Notes: generated from the sequence alone by a model not told the origin. A stretch of 53,666 nt of DNA from Colwellia ponticola (GCF_005885605.1 NZ_SZVP01000020.1:1-53666), one strand, 5' to 3'. Numbered from the stretch's first letter, positions 1-10,570 are shown. Numbers and translations: made by a program.

Positions 1-89
1 GCGTTAACTCACTTAATATGTGAAGTGAATAGAAAGAGTTCTAAATTAATGAACAAGGATCAGTGTATTTAACTTGACGTGGGGAGTCA

Positions 90-188
90 TACCAACGCCC
101 TGTTAACAGGCAAAAAATAGTTGGTTAAAATTAGCGACGAAGGAGCAAGAACCAACTGTTTTTTGTCCTTTTGAGTGCCTTGTTAGTT
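90..188 (-). repeat. attC-like recombination site (59-base element)
   Basis: On the minus strand an R''-type box AACTAAC (188-182) is followed by a long arm ending in CAGTTGGTT, a variable loop of 23 nt, and the returning arm AACCAACTATTTTTTG, then GCCTG and GCGTTGG. The main arms (111-126 and 150-165) pair over 16 positions with a single G-T wobble. Beyond them the left arm has one extra A (AGGAC against AGGC), matching the extrahelical base that sets attC strand choice. An unpaired spacer follows, then an R-box pair CTAAC/GTTGG. This is the architecture of attC sites of marine gammaproteobacterial integrons. It is not a simple terminator, since the pairing continues past the T-rich part. 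Confidence 0.65.
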
Positions 189-629
189 TTATTTTGTACT
201 GACTGAAAATAATGAACCGTCTCGCCAATCGATGTTATCCCCGATTGCTGACGCCGTTTTATGTAATGCCGAGGAAAAATCATCTCCAGAGCCGTAGATA
301 CCACAATCTTGACACTCACATAGATAAATTTTATTAGCTAATTTATAGACATTTAACTCTTTTTCACCACATTGAGGACAGTCATCAACCGACTCAAGAA
401 ATTCTTTCTTTTGTAGTTGAGCCGCATCATTGGCTTTTTTCTTTGTTTTAGCTATTAAAGCAAATGCATCTGAATTCATTTCTTTGATATCAGAGTCAAA
501 TTTTTCTTTTGCTCTTTCTTCAGCGCTCGGTGGTTGTGGTGCTTCTTCAGGGAAGTCTTCGAAATAATCAGACCATTCGCCCATATCCATTCATCCTTTT
601 TAATGTACACACTTTGATAATAAAACTAA
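96..629 (-). mobile_element. Solitary integron-type gene cassette (predicted)
   Basis: Read on the minus strand, the segment begins at a G|TTAGTT core (G at 630), carries one ORF with a 39-nt leader, and ends at GCG|TTGG (G at 96) after an attC-like hairpin. The left R'' box AACTAAC (182-188) is the exact complement of the cassette's own first bases plus the flanking G (GTTAGTT). This explains a 13-bp inverted repeat at 181-193 and 619-631, and is what a circularised cassette would need to form a fully paired R box. No integrase or neighbouring attC lies in the window, so it would be a lone cassette, perhaps inserted at a secondary G|TT site. The sequence features are direct; the cassette interpretation is inference. 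Confidence 0.6.
189..590 (-). CDS. Small zinc-ribbon protein, probable cassette gene
   Basis: A 133-residue protein of unknown function. The N-terminal 30 residues are acidic and Pro-rich, residues 30-70 are charged and probably helical, and a zinc-ribbon-like knuckle follows: C71-P-Q-C74 and C91-E-C93-Q-D-C96-G. No signal peptide or membrane segment is visible, so it is probably cytoplasmic. The ATG at 590 is preceded by AAGGA at a short spacing; a second ATG at 584 is possible. The stop codon directly abuts the R'' box of the attC-like site, the usual layout of an integron cassette ORF. A role in nucleic-acid or metal binding would be a guess. The gene is supported by the start signal, the paired cysteines and its fit to the cassette boundaries. 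Confidence 0.65.
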   Translation of the reverse strand: MDMGEWSDYFEDFPEEAPQPPSAEERAKEKFDSDIKEMNSDAFALIAKTKKKANDAAQLQKKEFLESVDDCPQCGEKELNVYKLANKIYLCECQDCGIYGSGDDFSSALHKTASAIGDNIDWRDGSLFSVSTK

Positions 630-1090
630 CAGTTTATTATGAGGCAACAACCCTTGTTTCTACACGGTGGGATTAATCGTCCATAATTTTATAATAGCAA
701 CAGATTACTCGATTGCTATCGATAGATCAATGACTTAAAAATCAAGCACTAACTGGTCGACGTGTGAAAGCAGGCAATATGCACTCTTTCTTGTAGAAAG
801 AAGGAAATAGCTTGAACTGTACAAAAAAAACAGCATCGCTCTACATGTAAAAGTAAATATAAAGTAATTAAATCAAAAAATACGACCTAATCACCTAAAT
901 TGCGCTTTTATTATTAGTAATGTTCACTTATTAAGCACTACTAATTGTCAGCTAGTGTTTAACTCAGCTGGCTGGTAGTTGTCTAAAATAGTCACTAGGG
1001 TAGCTCTACTGACAAGCCTGAGCCGTTAAGTAAATATCACAACTCTGGCTTATAATTCAATACAGCTATTCACCTGCTCAAGCACGCTCA
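591..1090. other. Intergenic region without recognised gene
   Basis: About 500 bases between the cassette ORF and the slyD terminator. The first 40 bases are the cassette leader and boundary. The rest is AT-rich, with no ORF of convincing length or start signal, no tRNA-like fold and no long repeat that I can see. Promoters for unseen small RNAs cannot be excluded. Confidence 0.5.
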
Positions 1091-1091
1091 A

Positions 1092-1134
1092 CAAAAAAAG
1101 CGCTAAGCAGTTTAACTGCTTAGCGCTTTTTTTT
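1092..1134 (-). terminator. Bidirectional rho-independent terminator after slyD
   Basis: A perfect 12-bp stem AGCGCTAAGCAG / CTGCTTAGCGCT (1099-1110 and 1116-1127) with a 5-nt loop, flanked by seven A on the left and eight T on the right. It can end transcription in either direction; slyD (minus strand) stops about 45 bases away. Confidence 0.9.
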
Positions 1135-1176
1135 CTTAACCGTTCACCGATAAATATTTTATCTATGAATTAGTAA

Positions 1177-1680
1177 CTAGTGATCGTGGCCACAGCTGCT
1201 ATCAGCGCTATGCACATGTCCATGAGCCACTTCTTCTTCAGTCGCTGCACGCACGTCAACTACGTCAATATCAAAGGTTAGTACTTTGCCCGCTAATGGT
1301 GGGTTAATATCAACAGTTACCATAAATTTACCTACTTTTAATACGGTAACTTGGCGTTGACCTTGTTCAGTTTGTACTGCAGCAGTCATGCCTTTTTTCC
1401 ATTTAGCATTTTTGCTCACTAAACCCTGTAAGTGTTTAACTGGTACACGTTGCTCTAAGCCTTCTTGATAAGGGCCGTAAGCATCTTCTGGTTGTAAAGT
1501 TACCGAGAACTTATCACCTCTTTCTTTACCTGCTAATGCTTTTTCTAAACCAGGTAAGGTGTTGTTAGCGCCGTGTAAATAGGTAAGAGGTTCATGACCG
1601 TTTGATGATTCTATTTCTTCACCCGCTTCATTTTTAAGGGTGTAGTGAAAGTGAGCAACGGTTTTTTCAGCAATTTTCAT
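1177..1680 (-). CDS. slyD: FKBP-type peptidyl-prolyl isomerase SlyD
   Basis: A 167-residue cytoplasmic prolyl cis-trans isomerase and chaperone that also binds nickel and contributes metal to hydrogenase assembly in other bacteria. The FKBP half is clear at the N-terminus (FHYTLKNEAGEEIESS, then LTYLHGANNTLPGLEKAL). It is interrupted by the inserted-in-flap chaperone domain at about residues 70-125, and the FKBP fold resumes with NPPLAGKVLTFDIDVVDV. The C-terminal tail is His/Cys-rich (HGHVHSADSSCGHDH), the metal-binding tail of SlyD, here shorter than in E. coli (196 aa). The gene is monocistronic, with a strong terminator after it. It is SlyD rather than FkpB because of the length and the His tail. 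Confidence 0.93.
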   Translation of the reverse strand: MKIAEKTVAHFHYTLKNEAGEEIESSNGHEPLTYLHGANNTLPGLEKALAGKERGDKFSVTLQPEDAYGPYQEGLEQRVPVKHLQGLVSKNAKWKKGMTAAVQTEQGQRQVTVLKVGKFMVTVDINPPLAGKVLTFDIDVVDVRAATEEEVAHGHVHSADSSCGHDH

Positions 1681-1812
1681 AGTGTTCTCTTTTTAGTGCT
1701 TTTGTTAATAATTAGGTTATGTTGAGCATAATACCTTGCTTTAGTAAGTAATCAAAGAACTTGCCTACTACGACGAAATTTTTTGTCACTACGCCTTTTT
1801 ATATCGCTTGGT

Positions 1813-2712
1813 TTATGAAGATAAAAGCAAGATAACGACACTCAGTACAATCAGGAACATACCTAAGTATTCTTTTAATGTGATAGTTTCTTTAAAAAGT
1901 CGATAGGTTAATGCCAAGGTAATAAAAAATTCAACCTGCCCTAATGCTTTTACGTAAGCCACTATTTGATAGCTAGCGCCGGTAAACCAGCCAATTGAGC
2001 CTAACACACTGGTAATACCCACAAATAAGCAAAGTCGCCAATGTTTGAGCATTAACGGCAATTGCTTTTTGTCTTCAATGTACACATAAACAAGCGAAAT
2101 AAACGATTGCACTGTGATCATAAAGACTAAGGTAACTGCTGCGCTGACCATTAAGTCGGTATTAAGTGCCAAACTCGATTCTCGAATAAGCAAGGTAGTA
2201 ATTGCTAAGCCAAGGCCCGCAGCTAAACCATAGCCAATACCAATAAGACTTTGTCGATCGGCTAAAATATCGCGTAGCCGAAACCTTACTTTAGAGACTA
2301 AAAACACCCCGACCACACCAACAATAACGCTAAACCAGCCTAAGCCAGACAGTGTTACGCCAAAAATTAACGCGCCAACAATGGCGACTTGTATGGCTTC
2401 AGTTTTAGCTAAACTGGTAGCCACCGCAAAATTACGATAACGAAAAGCCGCGACTAAACACGCCGTGCCCCATATTTGCATCACACAGGCAATTAACGCA
2501 TATTGTAAAAAGCGATGGTTTAACTCAGGCACCGCAACTTGTCTAAAATCAAGCAGCCAGCCTAAATATAGCCAAGCAAACGGTAACGCGAATAGATACC
2601 GTACGCCCGTGGTCGCCATTGAGTTTAGCTTAGCCGATAATTGCTTTTGTCCCGCGGTTCTTACCGCCTGCATGGTGGCGGCTAATAAGGTAAAGTAAAT
2701 CCAGGTATCCAC
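1813..2712 (-). CDS. EamA/DMT-family transporter
   Basis: A 299-residue inner-membrane protein with about ten hydrophobic segments arranged as two EamA repeats, as in the drug/metabolite transporter superfamily. The first repeat covers residues 1-140, the second about 150-299. The substrate cannot be read from sequence; relatives export amino acids, metabolites or drugs. The start is GTG at 2712 with AGGA six bases upstream. It lies 22 bases downstream of sbcC on the same strand and may be the last gene of an sbcD-sbcC-eamA transcript. Confidence 0.85.
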   Translation of the reverse strand: MDTWIYFTLLAATMQAVRTAGQKQLSAKLNSMATTGVRYLFALPFAWLYLGWLLDFRQVAVPELNHRFLQYALIACVMQIWGTACLVAAFRYRNFAVATSLAKTEAIQVAIVGALIFGVTLSGLGWFSVIVGVVGVFLVSKVRFRLRDILADRQSLIGIGYGLAAGLGLAITTLLIRESSLALNTDLMVSAAVTLVFMITVQSFISLVYVYIEDKKQLPLMLKHWRLCLFVGITSVLGSIGWFTGASYQIVAYVKALGQVEFFITLALTYRLFKETITLKEYLGMFLIVLSVVILLLSS

Positions 2713-2734
2713 AAATATTCCTAAAACTCAGTTA

Positions 2735-5700
2735 CTAAGTGTTGTTAGCTTTTTTAGCTGTTTGACTGGCTTTGACTGTTAGCTCATTAGCCGTATCCGT
2801 ATGAAATTCATACTGTTTATCTAAGCTGCTAATGCCTAATCCACTGAGTTTTCTTACCTTAATTTGTACGCCAATGCGTTCTTTTAAGGCATCAACATGG
2901 CTTATCACACCAATCATTTTACCACTGGCATTTAAGTTATCGAGCGCATCAAGTGCTACTTCTAACGTATTGTTATCGAGCGTGCCAAAACCTTCATCAA
3001 GAAATAACGAGTCAATACTGGTTTTATTACTCACTAAATCAGACAGCGCTAGGGCTAGTGCCAAACTGATTAAGAAGCTTTCACCGCCCGATAAGGTTTT
3101 AATATCGCGCGCCGCATCTCCTTGCCAGGTATCAACCACTTCAAGCGCCAAGGTATCACGTTGTTGACACTGCAATTGATAGCGACCAAACAGTCGCTCT
3201 AATTGTATATTAGCTAAGTGCACTAAATTCTCTAGCGTTAAGCTTTGTGCAAAACGTCTAAATTTAGCGCCATCAGCTGAGCCAATCAGTGCATTAAGGT
3301 GACTTAGATCATCTAATGCCAATTGCGATTTTTTTATTTGTTCAAGCAGTGATTTTTGTTGGCGTTTATTGGCTTGATCATGACTAATTTGTTGACTAAA
3401 TTGTCCCATTTTTTGCTGACACTTTCGTAATAATTCAGACAAGTTAACTAGCGCTTGAGCGACTGACTTATCATTAACGTTATCATCAAAGCTCTCAATG
3501 CCGTCAACGGGCTCAATATCAGCGCCGGCGTCAATTAACGTCCGTTTTTTTTCAGCTAGTTCAAGCGTAACTTGCTCACTTTGCGCTATTAACATTTGTG
3601 CTTGTTTTTTGTTATCCGAAATATCGTTAGCCAGTTGATTTAGCTGCTGTTTTTCTTCTGGACTTATCAGCGCCAATAAAAACTGCTTTTCATCGTTAAA
3701 ATGACTGCTAGCAAAGCGATTTTGCCAGTCAGTGTTTACCTGTTCATATTGTGTTGATAAAGTTGATAATTGTGTATTCGCGGTTGTTAGCTGACCTTTA
3801 TGGCCTTGTTGCAACGACAGTTTTTCATGGTGTTGCTCTATAGCAGTATGTAAAGCACTTTCGCTCGCTTGGCGTTGCTTAGTCATGATGTCACGCAGCG
3901 CAGCAGTATTTTGCTGACGAGATTGCTCACTACTTAGAGCGTCAATACCCTGTTTGTCAACATTCAGTTCATCAACTCTCAGTTCAGTAAGCAAGGCAAG
4001 GCGTGAAGTACGCTGGTTAGTTAATTCATCTTCTTGCGACATTAACTGACTTTGTGTTTGCTCAAGCTGACTTTGTTGCTGGTCAACTTGTTGTTTTAAC
4101 AAGCTCAATTGATGATCAAGGTTAGTTAACTGCTCTTGTGCTGCTTGGTAGGTATTCACCGTTGTTTGATATTCTTGTACTTGTTGCACTACACCATTGA
4201 GCCACTGTTCATCGATACAAAGCGTGGTCTCACTATCTGCTGATGTCCCTGGCAATGCTATCTTGGTGGTACTGATATCTGCTAACAACTGGGTATTAAG
4301 TGTTGCCAGCGCTTGTTGTGCCAAGGTTAAGCTGTCAGCAATTTTTGTCTGCAAATTATATTGAGCATTACCTTGCTCTTGTATTAAGTGCAACTGACTC
4401 TGCTCAATAGTCAGTTGCTTATCACAATCAATCATTTGCTGAGTATTTTGTTGTTGTGTTTGGTTAGTTTCTTGCAGTTTTTGTTGTAACGAAACAAGCT
4501 CGGTTAGTTGTTGTGAGCCTTGTGTTAATTGCTGAGTTAGCACCTGCTCTATCTCAACATCTTGTAGCGAAAGCGGTGACTTATCGTCACTTTCATAATC
4601 ACGTTTACTGTCAACAACATTACTGCCAATATAACCGCTATCGCATTGTTCAACCGTTAAGGTTTGCCACTGTTGTTCTATACGGTGTTGATCGGTAGCG
4701 ATGCTTGCTAAACGATTTTGCTGAGCGTTAAGTTGCGCTATTAATTGTGCTTTAACATCCTTAAACTGGTTACCCTGTTTTTCTATGGTTGCTAATTCAT
4801 TATTGAGTAATGATAAACGCTGTTGATGCGCATCGCTATCTAAGGCTTGGTAGTCATTAATTGCCGGATGGTCAACCGAGCCACACAAAGGGCAAGCTTC
4901 TTCAGGTTGAAGTTTTGCTCGGTGCTCACTTAGCGCCATAATAGTTTGTTGCTGAGCAAGTAATGTTTCTACATCTTTTTTCTGCTGTTTTATCGCACTA
5001 TAACTTTGACGTAACGCGCCGAGTTCTTGATCAGTTACCTGCAATTGCTGTTGGTCTTGCGCTTGTTGCTGGGTAATCGTTTTGTGCTCGTGCGCCAGTA
5101 CAGTAAAGCGTTGCGCTAACTGTATCGCTTCTTTGAGCACTAGTTGTTGGTTTTGTCTATCACCTAGCGCTTGATTAAGTGCTGAGTTTAGCTGATTAAA
5201 ACTAAGCGCTTGGTCTTGGGCTGTTTCGCTAGTAGCGGGGTTTGCAACAATAGCTTGCGCGAGTGGGCTACGTTGCACAAGCTGCTGAACTTGTGTGTCA
5301 ATAGCTTGCTTTTGCTCAGTCAGTTGTTGTAATTTCCGGTCACTTTCTGCAATTTTTTGCTGTTGTAGCTGTTGCTGGGCAGTTAAGCTTGACAGTGTTT
5401 GTTCAACCGCGCTTTGCTCAGTTAATAAACGCTGGACATTCGTTTGTTGCGCCGTTAATTGCTGATATTGATTTTGCCAAAGTGGTAGTTTTTCAGGCAA
5501 TAATTGCAATGCTTCATTAGTAGCTAAATACGCTTGCTGTTCTGCTACTTTACTTGCTGCAGCTTGTTGGGTAAGCGTTGCTGTTGCTAAGTTACTGTGA
5601 TTATCTTTGAGTGTTTGGCTTTGCGTGGCAACACGGGCTTTTGACTCTTGCACTGTTGCTGTTTGATGAGCAATGGCATGCTCAAGTGGTTGAATTTTTT

Positions 5701-6763
5701 CTTGGATGACTTGTTCAATGACTTTTCGCTGCTTTTCTGCGGCAACTTGGCTATTTTTTAATGCGGTTAACGCAGCGTCACTTTCAATAACGACTTGATC
5801 AAGTTTAGCAAGTTGTGTTGTTTGCTCGGTCACTTGTTGCAATGTGTGCTGATATTGCTCGCGATAATGCACCATTTTCTCATAAGGTGCGCGCAGTGGC
5901 TCAGCGATTGACGATTGTGCAAGTCGCTCAAGATCTGCCTTAGCTAACTGCTCTTGCTCTTTTACCGCGGTTAGTTGCTGCTGTGCTGTTTTTTGGTTTT
6001 GCTCATTGGCAATAGCATTGCTGCACCAGTCTTTTACAGCCTGGGTGTATTGCAATTGTTTGGTTAATTGCTGCTCTTCATCAGTAGTTTGCACCAGCTG
6101 TTGCTCAAGTTCGCTCACTTGGGCATCGTCAAGCAAAATAACCCCTTGGCTTTTTGCTTGTAATAGCTTTAATTCATCGCTAGCGCTGCGATGCTCAGCA
6201 AAGACTTGTTTTGATAGTTCGCCGTAAATTTCAGTACCGGTCAATTGTTCTAGTAATTGCGCACGATCATTAGCGGGCGCATTTAAAAAGGCGGCAAACT
6301 CTCCTTGAGAAAGCATCATTGACTTGGTAAAACGTGAGAAGTTAAGCCCGGTTAAGGTGCTGATATCACTTCGCACCGTAGTCAGCTTGTCAGACACTAT
6401 TGTGCCATCAAGTTTAGCCAATTCAGCTACCGGTTCTAATAAATTACCATCAAGCTTATTACGTGCACGTTTTTGGCTCCAAAAAGCTCTATAGCCTTGG
6501 CCTTTTACTTCAAATTCCACCTCGCTCATGCAATGGCTGGTATGGCGGGTCATTAATTGATTTTGTTTTTTAGAGACATTTAAACGCGGTGTTTGATGAT
6601 ATAGCGCTAAACAAATGGCATCGAGTATGGTGGTTTTACCTGCACCAGTAGGCCCGGTAATAGCAAACAAACCATTGTTATCAAAAGGAGCATCTCTAAA
6701 ATCTATTTTCCAACTGCCTTTGAGTGAATTAATGTTCTCAAAGCGTAAACTTAATATTCTCAT
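2735..6763 (-). CDS. sbcC: Exonuclease SbcCD, ATPase subunit SbcC
   Basis: A 1342-residue Rad50-type SMC-like ATPase. With SbcD it cleaves DNA hairpins and processes double-strand ends. The N-terminal Walker A is GPTGAGKTT (about residues 36-44); the zinc-hook CPLCG is at residues 624-628; the ABC signature LSGGESF and Walker [12 protein letters not shown] are near the C-terminus. Between them are two very long Gln-rich coiled coils. The protein is about 300 residues longer than E. coli SbcC (1048), almost all of it in the coiled coils. The gene starts 5 bases after the sbcD stop, so the two are translationally linked. All catalytic motifs are intact. Confidence 0.96.
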   Translation of the reverse strand: MRILSLRFENINSLKGSWKIDFRDAPFDNNGLFAITGPTGAGKTTILDAICLALYHQTPRLNVSKKQNQLMTRHTSHCMSEVEFEVKGQGYRAFWSQKRARNKLDGNLLEPVAELAKLDGTIVSDKLTTVRSDISTLTGLNFSRFTKSMMLSQGEFAAFLNAPANDRAQLLEQLTGTEIYGELSKQVFAEHRSASDELKLLQAKSQGVILLDDAQVSELEQQLVQTTDEEQQLTKQLQYTQAVKDWCSNAIANEQNQKTAQQQLTAVKEQEQLAKADLERLAQSSIAEPLRAPYEKMVHYREQYQHTLQQVTEQTTQLAKLDQVVIESDAALTALKNSQVAAEKQRKVIEQVIQEKIQPLEHAIAHQTATVQESKARVATQSQTLKDNHSNLATATLTQQAAASKVAEQQAYLATNEALQLLPEKLPLWQNQYQQLTAQQTNVQRLLTEQSAVEQTLSSLTAQQQLQQQKIAESDRKLQQLTEQKQAIDTQVQQLVQRSPLAQAIVANPATSETAQDQALSFNQLNSALNQALGDRQNQQLVLKEAIQLAQRFTVLAHEHKTITQQQAQDQQQLQVTDQELGALRQSYSAIKQQKKDVETLLAQQQTIMALSEHRAKLQPEEACPLCGSVDHPAINDYQALDSDAHQQRLSLLNNELATIEKQGNQFKDVKAQLIAQLNAQQNRLASIATDQHRIEQQWQTLTVEQCDSGYIGSNVVDSKRDYESDDKSPLSLQDVEIEQVLTQQLTQGSQQLTELVSLQQKLQETNQTQQQNTQQMIDCDKQLTIEQSQLHLIQEQGNAQYNLQTKIADSLTLAQQALATLNTQLLADISTTKIALPGTSADSETTLCIDEQWLNGVVQQVQEYQTTVNTYQAAQEQLTNLDHQLSLLKQQVDQQQSQLEQTQSQLMSQEDELTNQRTSRLALLTELRVDELNVDKQGIDALSSEQSRQQNTAALRDIMTKQRQASESALHTAIEQHHEKLSLQQGHKGQLTTANTQLSTLSTQYEQVNTDWQNRFASSHFNDEKQFLLALISPEEKQQLNQLANDISDNKKQAQMLIAQSEQVTLELAEKKRTLIDAGADIEPVDGIESFDDNVNDKSVAQALVNLSELLRKCQQKMGQFSQQISHDQANKRQQKSLLEQIKKSQLALDDLSHLNALIGSADGAKFRRFAQSLTLENLVHLANIQLERLFGRYQLQCQQRDTLALEVVDTWQGDAARDIKTLSGGESFLISLALALALSDLVSNKTSIDSLFLDEGFGTLDNNTLEVALDALDNLNASGKMIGVISHVDALKERIGVQIKVRKLSGLGISSLDKQYEFHTDTANELTVKASQTAKKANNT

Positions 6764-6768
6764 AAATT

Positions 6769-8235
6769 TTATTGCTTAACCTCTACAGCGTTATCACTTT
6801 TCATTGCAAGAGTACTTTTAAGTTCACTATCATCGGCTTGTTGCCCAGCAGCTAATGTGTCAACAATCTCTGTAAACAAGTGTTGCAAACGCGCTTTGCG
6901 AGCGATTTCTTCGTCAGTTTGCCAATCAAGTTGTGATAAACGTGAATCAAAAACATCCGTTAACGATAATTCACTTAACGTACTGTTATCTTGTTGTGAA
7001 AATTGGGCTTGTCGACGTTGTCGTGCTTTTTTACAACGCCTTACTAGCAATACTTCAAAAGGCATATCAACAACAAGATCACTAACCCGCTGTGATAAAT
7101 CACTTAAGTGATCGCCATTATCAATTTCAATATCTAGCCAAGCTTTTAAGGTGTTTGTTTCATTAAGTTGCATTTGCTGTACTTTAAACGCTTCAAATTC
7201 AACCAAGGTGTTTTTCAAGTTCTGTTCCAGTTCGTCAACCGATGTTTTCACCATATATAAGGGCTGAAAGCGCGGTATAATGATATCGCTAACTTGGCTC
7301 AACTTACCCGCACTAAACTCAACCATCAATACGCGCTTATCTTGTTTGGCTTCATCAAAACTCAACGGAATGGGTGAACCGCAATAGCGAATATGCGCTG
7401 ATTTAGCCACCTGTTGCGCGCGGTGAATATGTCCTAGGGCAATATAATCAGCTGGTGGAAAAGCACTCGCGGGAAAGACTTCTAAAGAACCAATATAAAT
7501 ATCTCTCACTGAATCACTTTTACTGTCACTTACGGATACGCCAAGCGCGGTTAAATGACCTGTGGCAATAATAGGTAGTAATTCGCCCTGCGCTAAATTT
7601 TGCGCTTTGGCGAACTGCTTTGCTAGGGTAAGTGCGTGTTGATAAAGATATTGGTAATGATCGCTGATCGCTTGTTGTAAACTTTGTTGTTTATCTTTAG
7701 CTGATTGTCCTGCTCTACTTTTAATGACATCACGAGGTCGCACAAAAGGAATGGCGCAAATAATCGCTGACGGTTGCCCTTTAGTATTTAATAGCGGAAA
7801 CACTTGCTGATTTAGCGCGGCGCTTTGGGCGTTACTCTCACTTTCACCGTCACTTTCACATGTACTCTCATCAATTAACGACGGTGTTAACGCAGAAATA
7901 ACTTGCGGAATAGCCTGAGTAATAACCCGAGTAGATAAACTGGCTAACACCGCTTGAGATTCCGACAGCATAGCAACAGAATCATGATTTCCTGCTAAAA
8001 CAATAAGTTGGCATTGGCTACCATGTAACTTAGCGATAAAGTCAAAATACATTTCACGGGCATAGCTTGGCGGTGTTGCCGTATCAAAAATATCACCCGC
8101 AACAATAATAGCATCAATGTTATGCGTGCTAACTTGGTTTAATAACCAGCTAAGAAATTGTTGATGTTCATTGGCGCGGCTTTTGCCGTAAAAGTATTGG
8201 CCAAGATGCCAATCTGAGGTATGAATAATGCGCAT
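6769..8235 (-). CDS. sbcD: Exonuclease SbcCD, nuclease subunit SbcD
   Basis: A 488-residue Mre11-type metallophosphoesterase, the Mn2+-dependent nuclease partner of SbcC. Phosphodiesterase motifs appear in order: SDWHLGQ (residues 7-13), AGDIFD, GNHDS, and GHIH in the C-terminal half of the domain. It is longer than E. coli SbcD (400). A low-complexity acidic/Ser insertion lies around residues 115-145, and the C-terminal tail after about residue 400 is extended. The latter includes the SbcC-binding region. It is the first gene of the sbcDC operon and its stop is 5 bases from the sbcC ATG. Confidence 0.95.
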   Translation of the reverse strand: MRIIHTSDWHLGQYFYGKSRANEHQQFLSWLLNQVSTHNIDAIIVAGDIFDTATPPSYAREMYFDFIAKLHGSQCQLIVLAGNHDSVAMLSESQAVLASLSTRVITQAIPQVISALTPSLIDESTCESDGESESNAQSAALNQQVFPLLNTKGQPSAIICAIPFVRPRDVIKSRAGQSAKDKQQSLQQAISDHYQYLYQHALTLAKQFAKAQNLAQGELLPIIATGHLTALGVSVSDSKSDSVRDIYIGSLEVFPASAFPPADYIALGHIHRAQQVAKSAHIRYCGSPIPLSFDEAKQDKRVLMVEFSAGKLSQVSDIIIPRFQPLYMVKTSVDELEQNLKNTLVEFEAFKVQQMQLNETNTLKAWLDIEIDNGDHLSDLSQRVSDLVVDMPFEVLLVRRCKKARQRRQAQFSQQDNSTLSELSLTDVFDSRLSQLDWQTDEEIARKARLQHLFTEIVDTLAAGQQADDSELKSTLAMKSDNAVEVKQ

Positions 8236-8343
8236 AACGTAGAAGAAAACTGTGCAATGAAGAATGCGCCATAGTTTACCTGAACAGATAAACTATGGGT
8301 AGTAACACTGGGTTTACTTACACTGTGGGCGTAAATTAGCTAA

Positions 8344-9219
8344 TTAGCATGAACGATACTCTTTAACGAATGCTAAAAAGGCTCTGTCTGCTAACGATAA
8401 ATAGCCATTTTTTCGCCAAGCCATAGCAATGTTAAGGTATACAGGCTCTTCAAAAGGGATAGCAATAACGCCTTTTTCATGTTCGGTAACCAACTCAAGC
8501 AGTGCTGATATTGAAAAATTATGGCGAACTATATTTAACATCATCGGTAATAAGTTGGTTTCAAAAGATATTTTGGGGGTGAAATGGTATTTATGACAAA
8601 CATCATCAATAAACTCTCGATGAAAGTAGCCGGCTTTAAACATAACCAACTCTTCTTTAAAAAAATCATCAAATTTCATCACCGGTTGAGCAGCTAAATG
8701 ATGTGCTTCACTGACTACGGCGACCATCTGCGAGGTGATTAAGTGTGTTGTCTCAAGTCGCTCTGGTACTGCTTCATTATGTATTACGCCTAAATCTAAC
8801 TCTCCTGCTAACAACATTTGTCGAATAGATTGTGTACCGGCTTCAATAATAGTGAGTTTAAGATTAGGATATTGGCTTTTAAAACCCATTAATATTTCAG
8901 GAAAAAGATACGATCCTAACATACTCGGCACGCCTAGTTTTACCTCTCCTTTTTCAAGGCCTTTTAGCTCAGCCATGGCAATAGTCGCATCGTCAATTTG
9001 CTGTAAAATAAGACGAGCGTGCTCAAGTAACACTTTACCTTCATCGGTTAAGGTCACTTTTCGTTCATTACGATGAAACAAAGGTACATCAAGATGTTGC
9101 TCTAATTTTTTGATAGCCACACTTAAGGCCGGCTGGGCAATATGCAACTGCTTGGCTGCGTGGGTAAAGTTTTCTGTTTCGACCAGTTTAACAAAGTACC
9201 TTAATAAGCGCGTGTTCAT
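8344..9219 (-). CDS. LysR-family transcriptional regulator
   Basis: A 291-residue LysR-type regulator. A winged HTH occupies residues 1-60 (FVKLVETENFTHAAKQLHIAQPALSVAIKKLE), followed by a linker helix and a periplasmic-binding-protein-like effector domain (about 90-290). It is divergent from an MFS transporter gene across 140 bases that hold a palindrome fitting a LysR box, so it probably controls that gene and itself. The arrangement resembles ynfL/ynfM of E. coli, but the effector cannot be told from sequence. Confidence 0.92.
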   Translation of the reverse strand: MNTRLLRYFVKLVETENFTHAAKQLHIAQPALSVAIKKLEQHLDVPLFHRNERKVTLTDEGKVLLEHARLILQQIDDATIAMAELKGLEKGEVKLGVPSMLGSYLFPEILMGFKSQYPNLKLTIIEAGTQSIRQMLLAGELDLGVIHNEAVPERLETTHLITSQMVAVVSEAHHLAAQPVMKFDDFFKEELVMFKAGYFHREFIDDVCHKYHFTPKISFETNLLPMMLNIVRHNFSISALLELVTEHEKGVIAIPFEEPVYLNIAMAWRKNGYLSLADRAFLAFVKEYRSC

Positions 9220-9245
9220 TACTATTACCTCAAGCTATAACCTTA

Positions 9246-9264
9246 AACTATCATTGTGATAGTT
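9246..9264. promoter_or_regulatory. Probable LysR operator
   Basis: Perfect palindrome AACTATCA-ttg-TGATAGTT, centred between the divergent lysR and MFS genes and containing a T-N11-A core (T at 49, A at 61 of 9200). It sits 27 bases upstream of the lysR ATG and about 95 upstream of the MFS ATG, where an autoregulatory LysR site is expected. Binding is inference. Confidence 0.65.
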
Positions 9265-9358
9265 ATTATATATTTTAATTATTAAAATAATATTGTTATT
9301 CTCTTGCCAATTCGTCTAATAGCTTTTTATTAAACACCATCTGTTGAGTGTTATCACC

Positions 9359-10570
9359 ATGATTGAAGTAAAAACAGCGGCTTATCGCCGCGCCAGCTTT
9401 GCCTTAGCGTTAGGCTCTTTTATTGTCTTTTGTAACTTATACATGTTTCAGCCCATGCTACCGCTAATGGCTGAAAAATTTAACGCCAGTGCCTTAGCCA
9501 TTAACTGGTTATTAGCCGCTGGTACGTTAACTTTAGCCTTAACATTAGTGCCATGGGCTATCGGCTCAGAAATGTTTGGTCGCCGTAAAGTGATGATGCT
9601 CAGTTTGTTTGCCTTACCCTTTGCTGGCATGGCCATGTTGTTAACAGATTCTTTAATTATGTTAACTATCACACGCGGGATAATGGGCATAGCGCTGGCT
9701 GGCTTTGCTGCGGTTGCTGTTGCCTATATGGCTGAAGAGTTTAGCCCCAAGGCGTTAATGCTTGCCATTGGTGGCTACATTAGTGCTAATTCGTTAGGCG
9801 GTATTACTGGGCGTTTATATGGCGGCTTTGCCACTGAGTATTGGGGCTGGCAAATGGCGGTTGTTGGTATGGCTATTGCTAGTTTAGTCGGCGCACTAGT
9901 CGTTCATCGGCTACTGCCCGAGCAGAAATATTTTGTCCCTAAAAAAGGTCAATTTCATAGCCATAACCGTGATGTTATCGGTCACTTAAAGCAAGCTAAA
10001 TTATGGTTAGCTATGCTAATTGGCGGCATCAACTTTGCTTTATTCGTTAACCTTTATACCGTGATGGGCTTTCGTTTAGTCGAGCCGCCTTACTCACTGT
10101 CTATTAGCTTCACTTCAATGATTTTTTTATGTTATCTCAGTGGTACTATTACCGCCAAGTTAAGTGGTCGTTGGAGCCAAGCGTATAACCCAATAAGTGG
10201 TATGGTATTAGGCACAACGATTAGTGCTGTAGGCATGTGGATCGCTGCTTACGACTCATTGTACGCTATGCTCATTGGTTTATTATGCATTAGCTCTGGC
10301 GCTTTTTTTACCCATTCGCTTGCCTATGCTTGGGTCAGTAAAAATGCCACGACGGCAAAGGCGACCGCAACAGCATTATACCTTATGCATTATTACGTTG
10401 GCGGTAGTTTAGGCGGCTTTTATTTAGTGGCCTGTTGGCAATACGGCAACTGGCATGGCGTACTTGCTGGCGCTATGGTGCTCTATACGTTAATTTATTT
10501 ATTGTGTTGGTTGTTACACCGCAATACCTTTAACCCATTTAAAGAAGATAAAGTAGCCGTCATACTTTAG
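9359..10570 (+). CDS. MFS transporter, YnfM-like
   Basis: A 403-residue inner-membrane major facilitator with about twelve hydrophobic segments. The loop 2-3 motif is present as GSEMFGRRKVMM, and a cytoplasmic loop with basic residues lies in the middle. Family members export sugars or drugs; the substrate is unknown. I chose ATG 9359 over an in-frame TTG at 9344: the TTG has no ribosome-binding site, while a weak GAG lies 10 bases before the ATG. The divergent LysR gene probably regulates it. Confidence 0.88.
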   Translation: MIEVKTAAYRRASFALALGSFIVFCNLYMFQPMLPLMAEKFNASALAINWLLAAGTLTLALTLVPWAIGSEMFGRRKVMMLSLFALPFAGMAMLLTDSLIMLTITRGIMGIALAGFAAVAVAYMAEEFSPKALMLAIGGYISANSLGGITGRLYGGFATEYWGWQMAVVGMAIASLVGALVVHRLLPEQKYFVPKKGQFHSHNRDVIGHLKQAKLWLAMLIGGINFALFVNLYTVMGFRLVEPPYSLSISFTSMIFLCYLSGTITAKLSGRWSQAYNPISGMVLGTTISAVGMWIAAYDSLYAMLIGLLCISSGAFFTHSLAYAWVSKNATTAKATATALYLMHYYVGGSLGGFYLVACWQYGNWHGVLAGAMVLYTLIYLLCWLLHRNTFNPFKEDKVAVIL

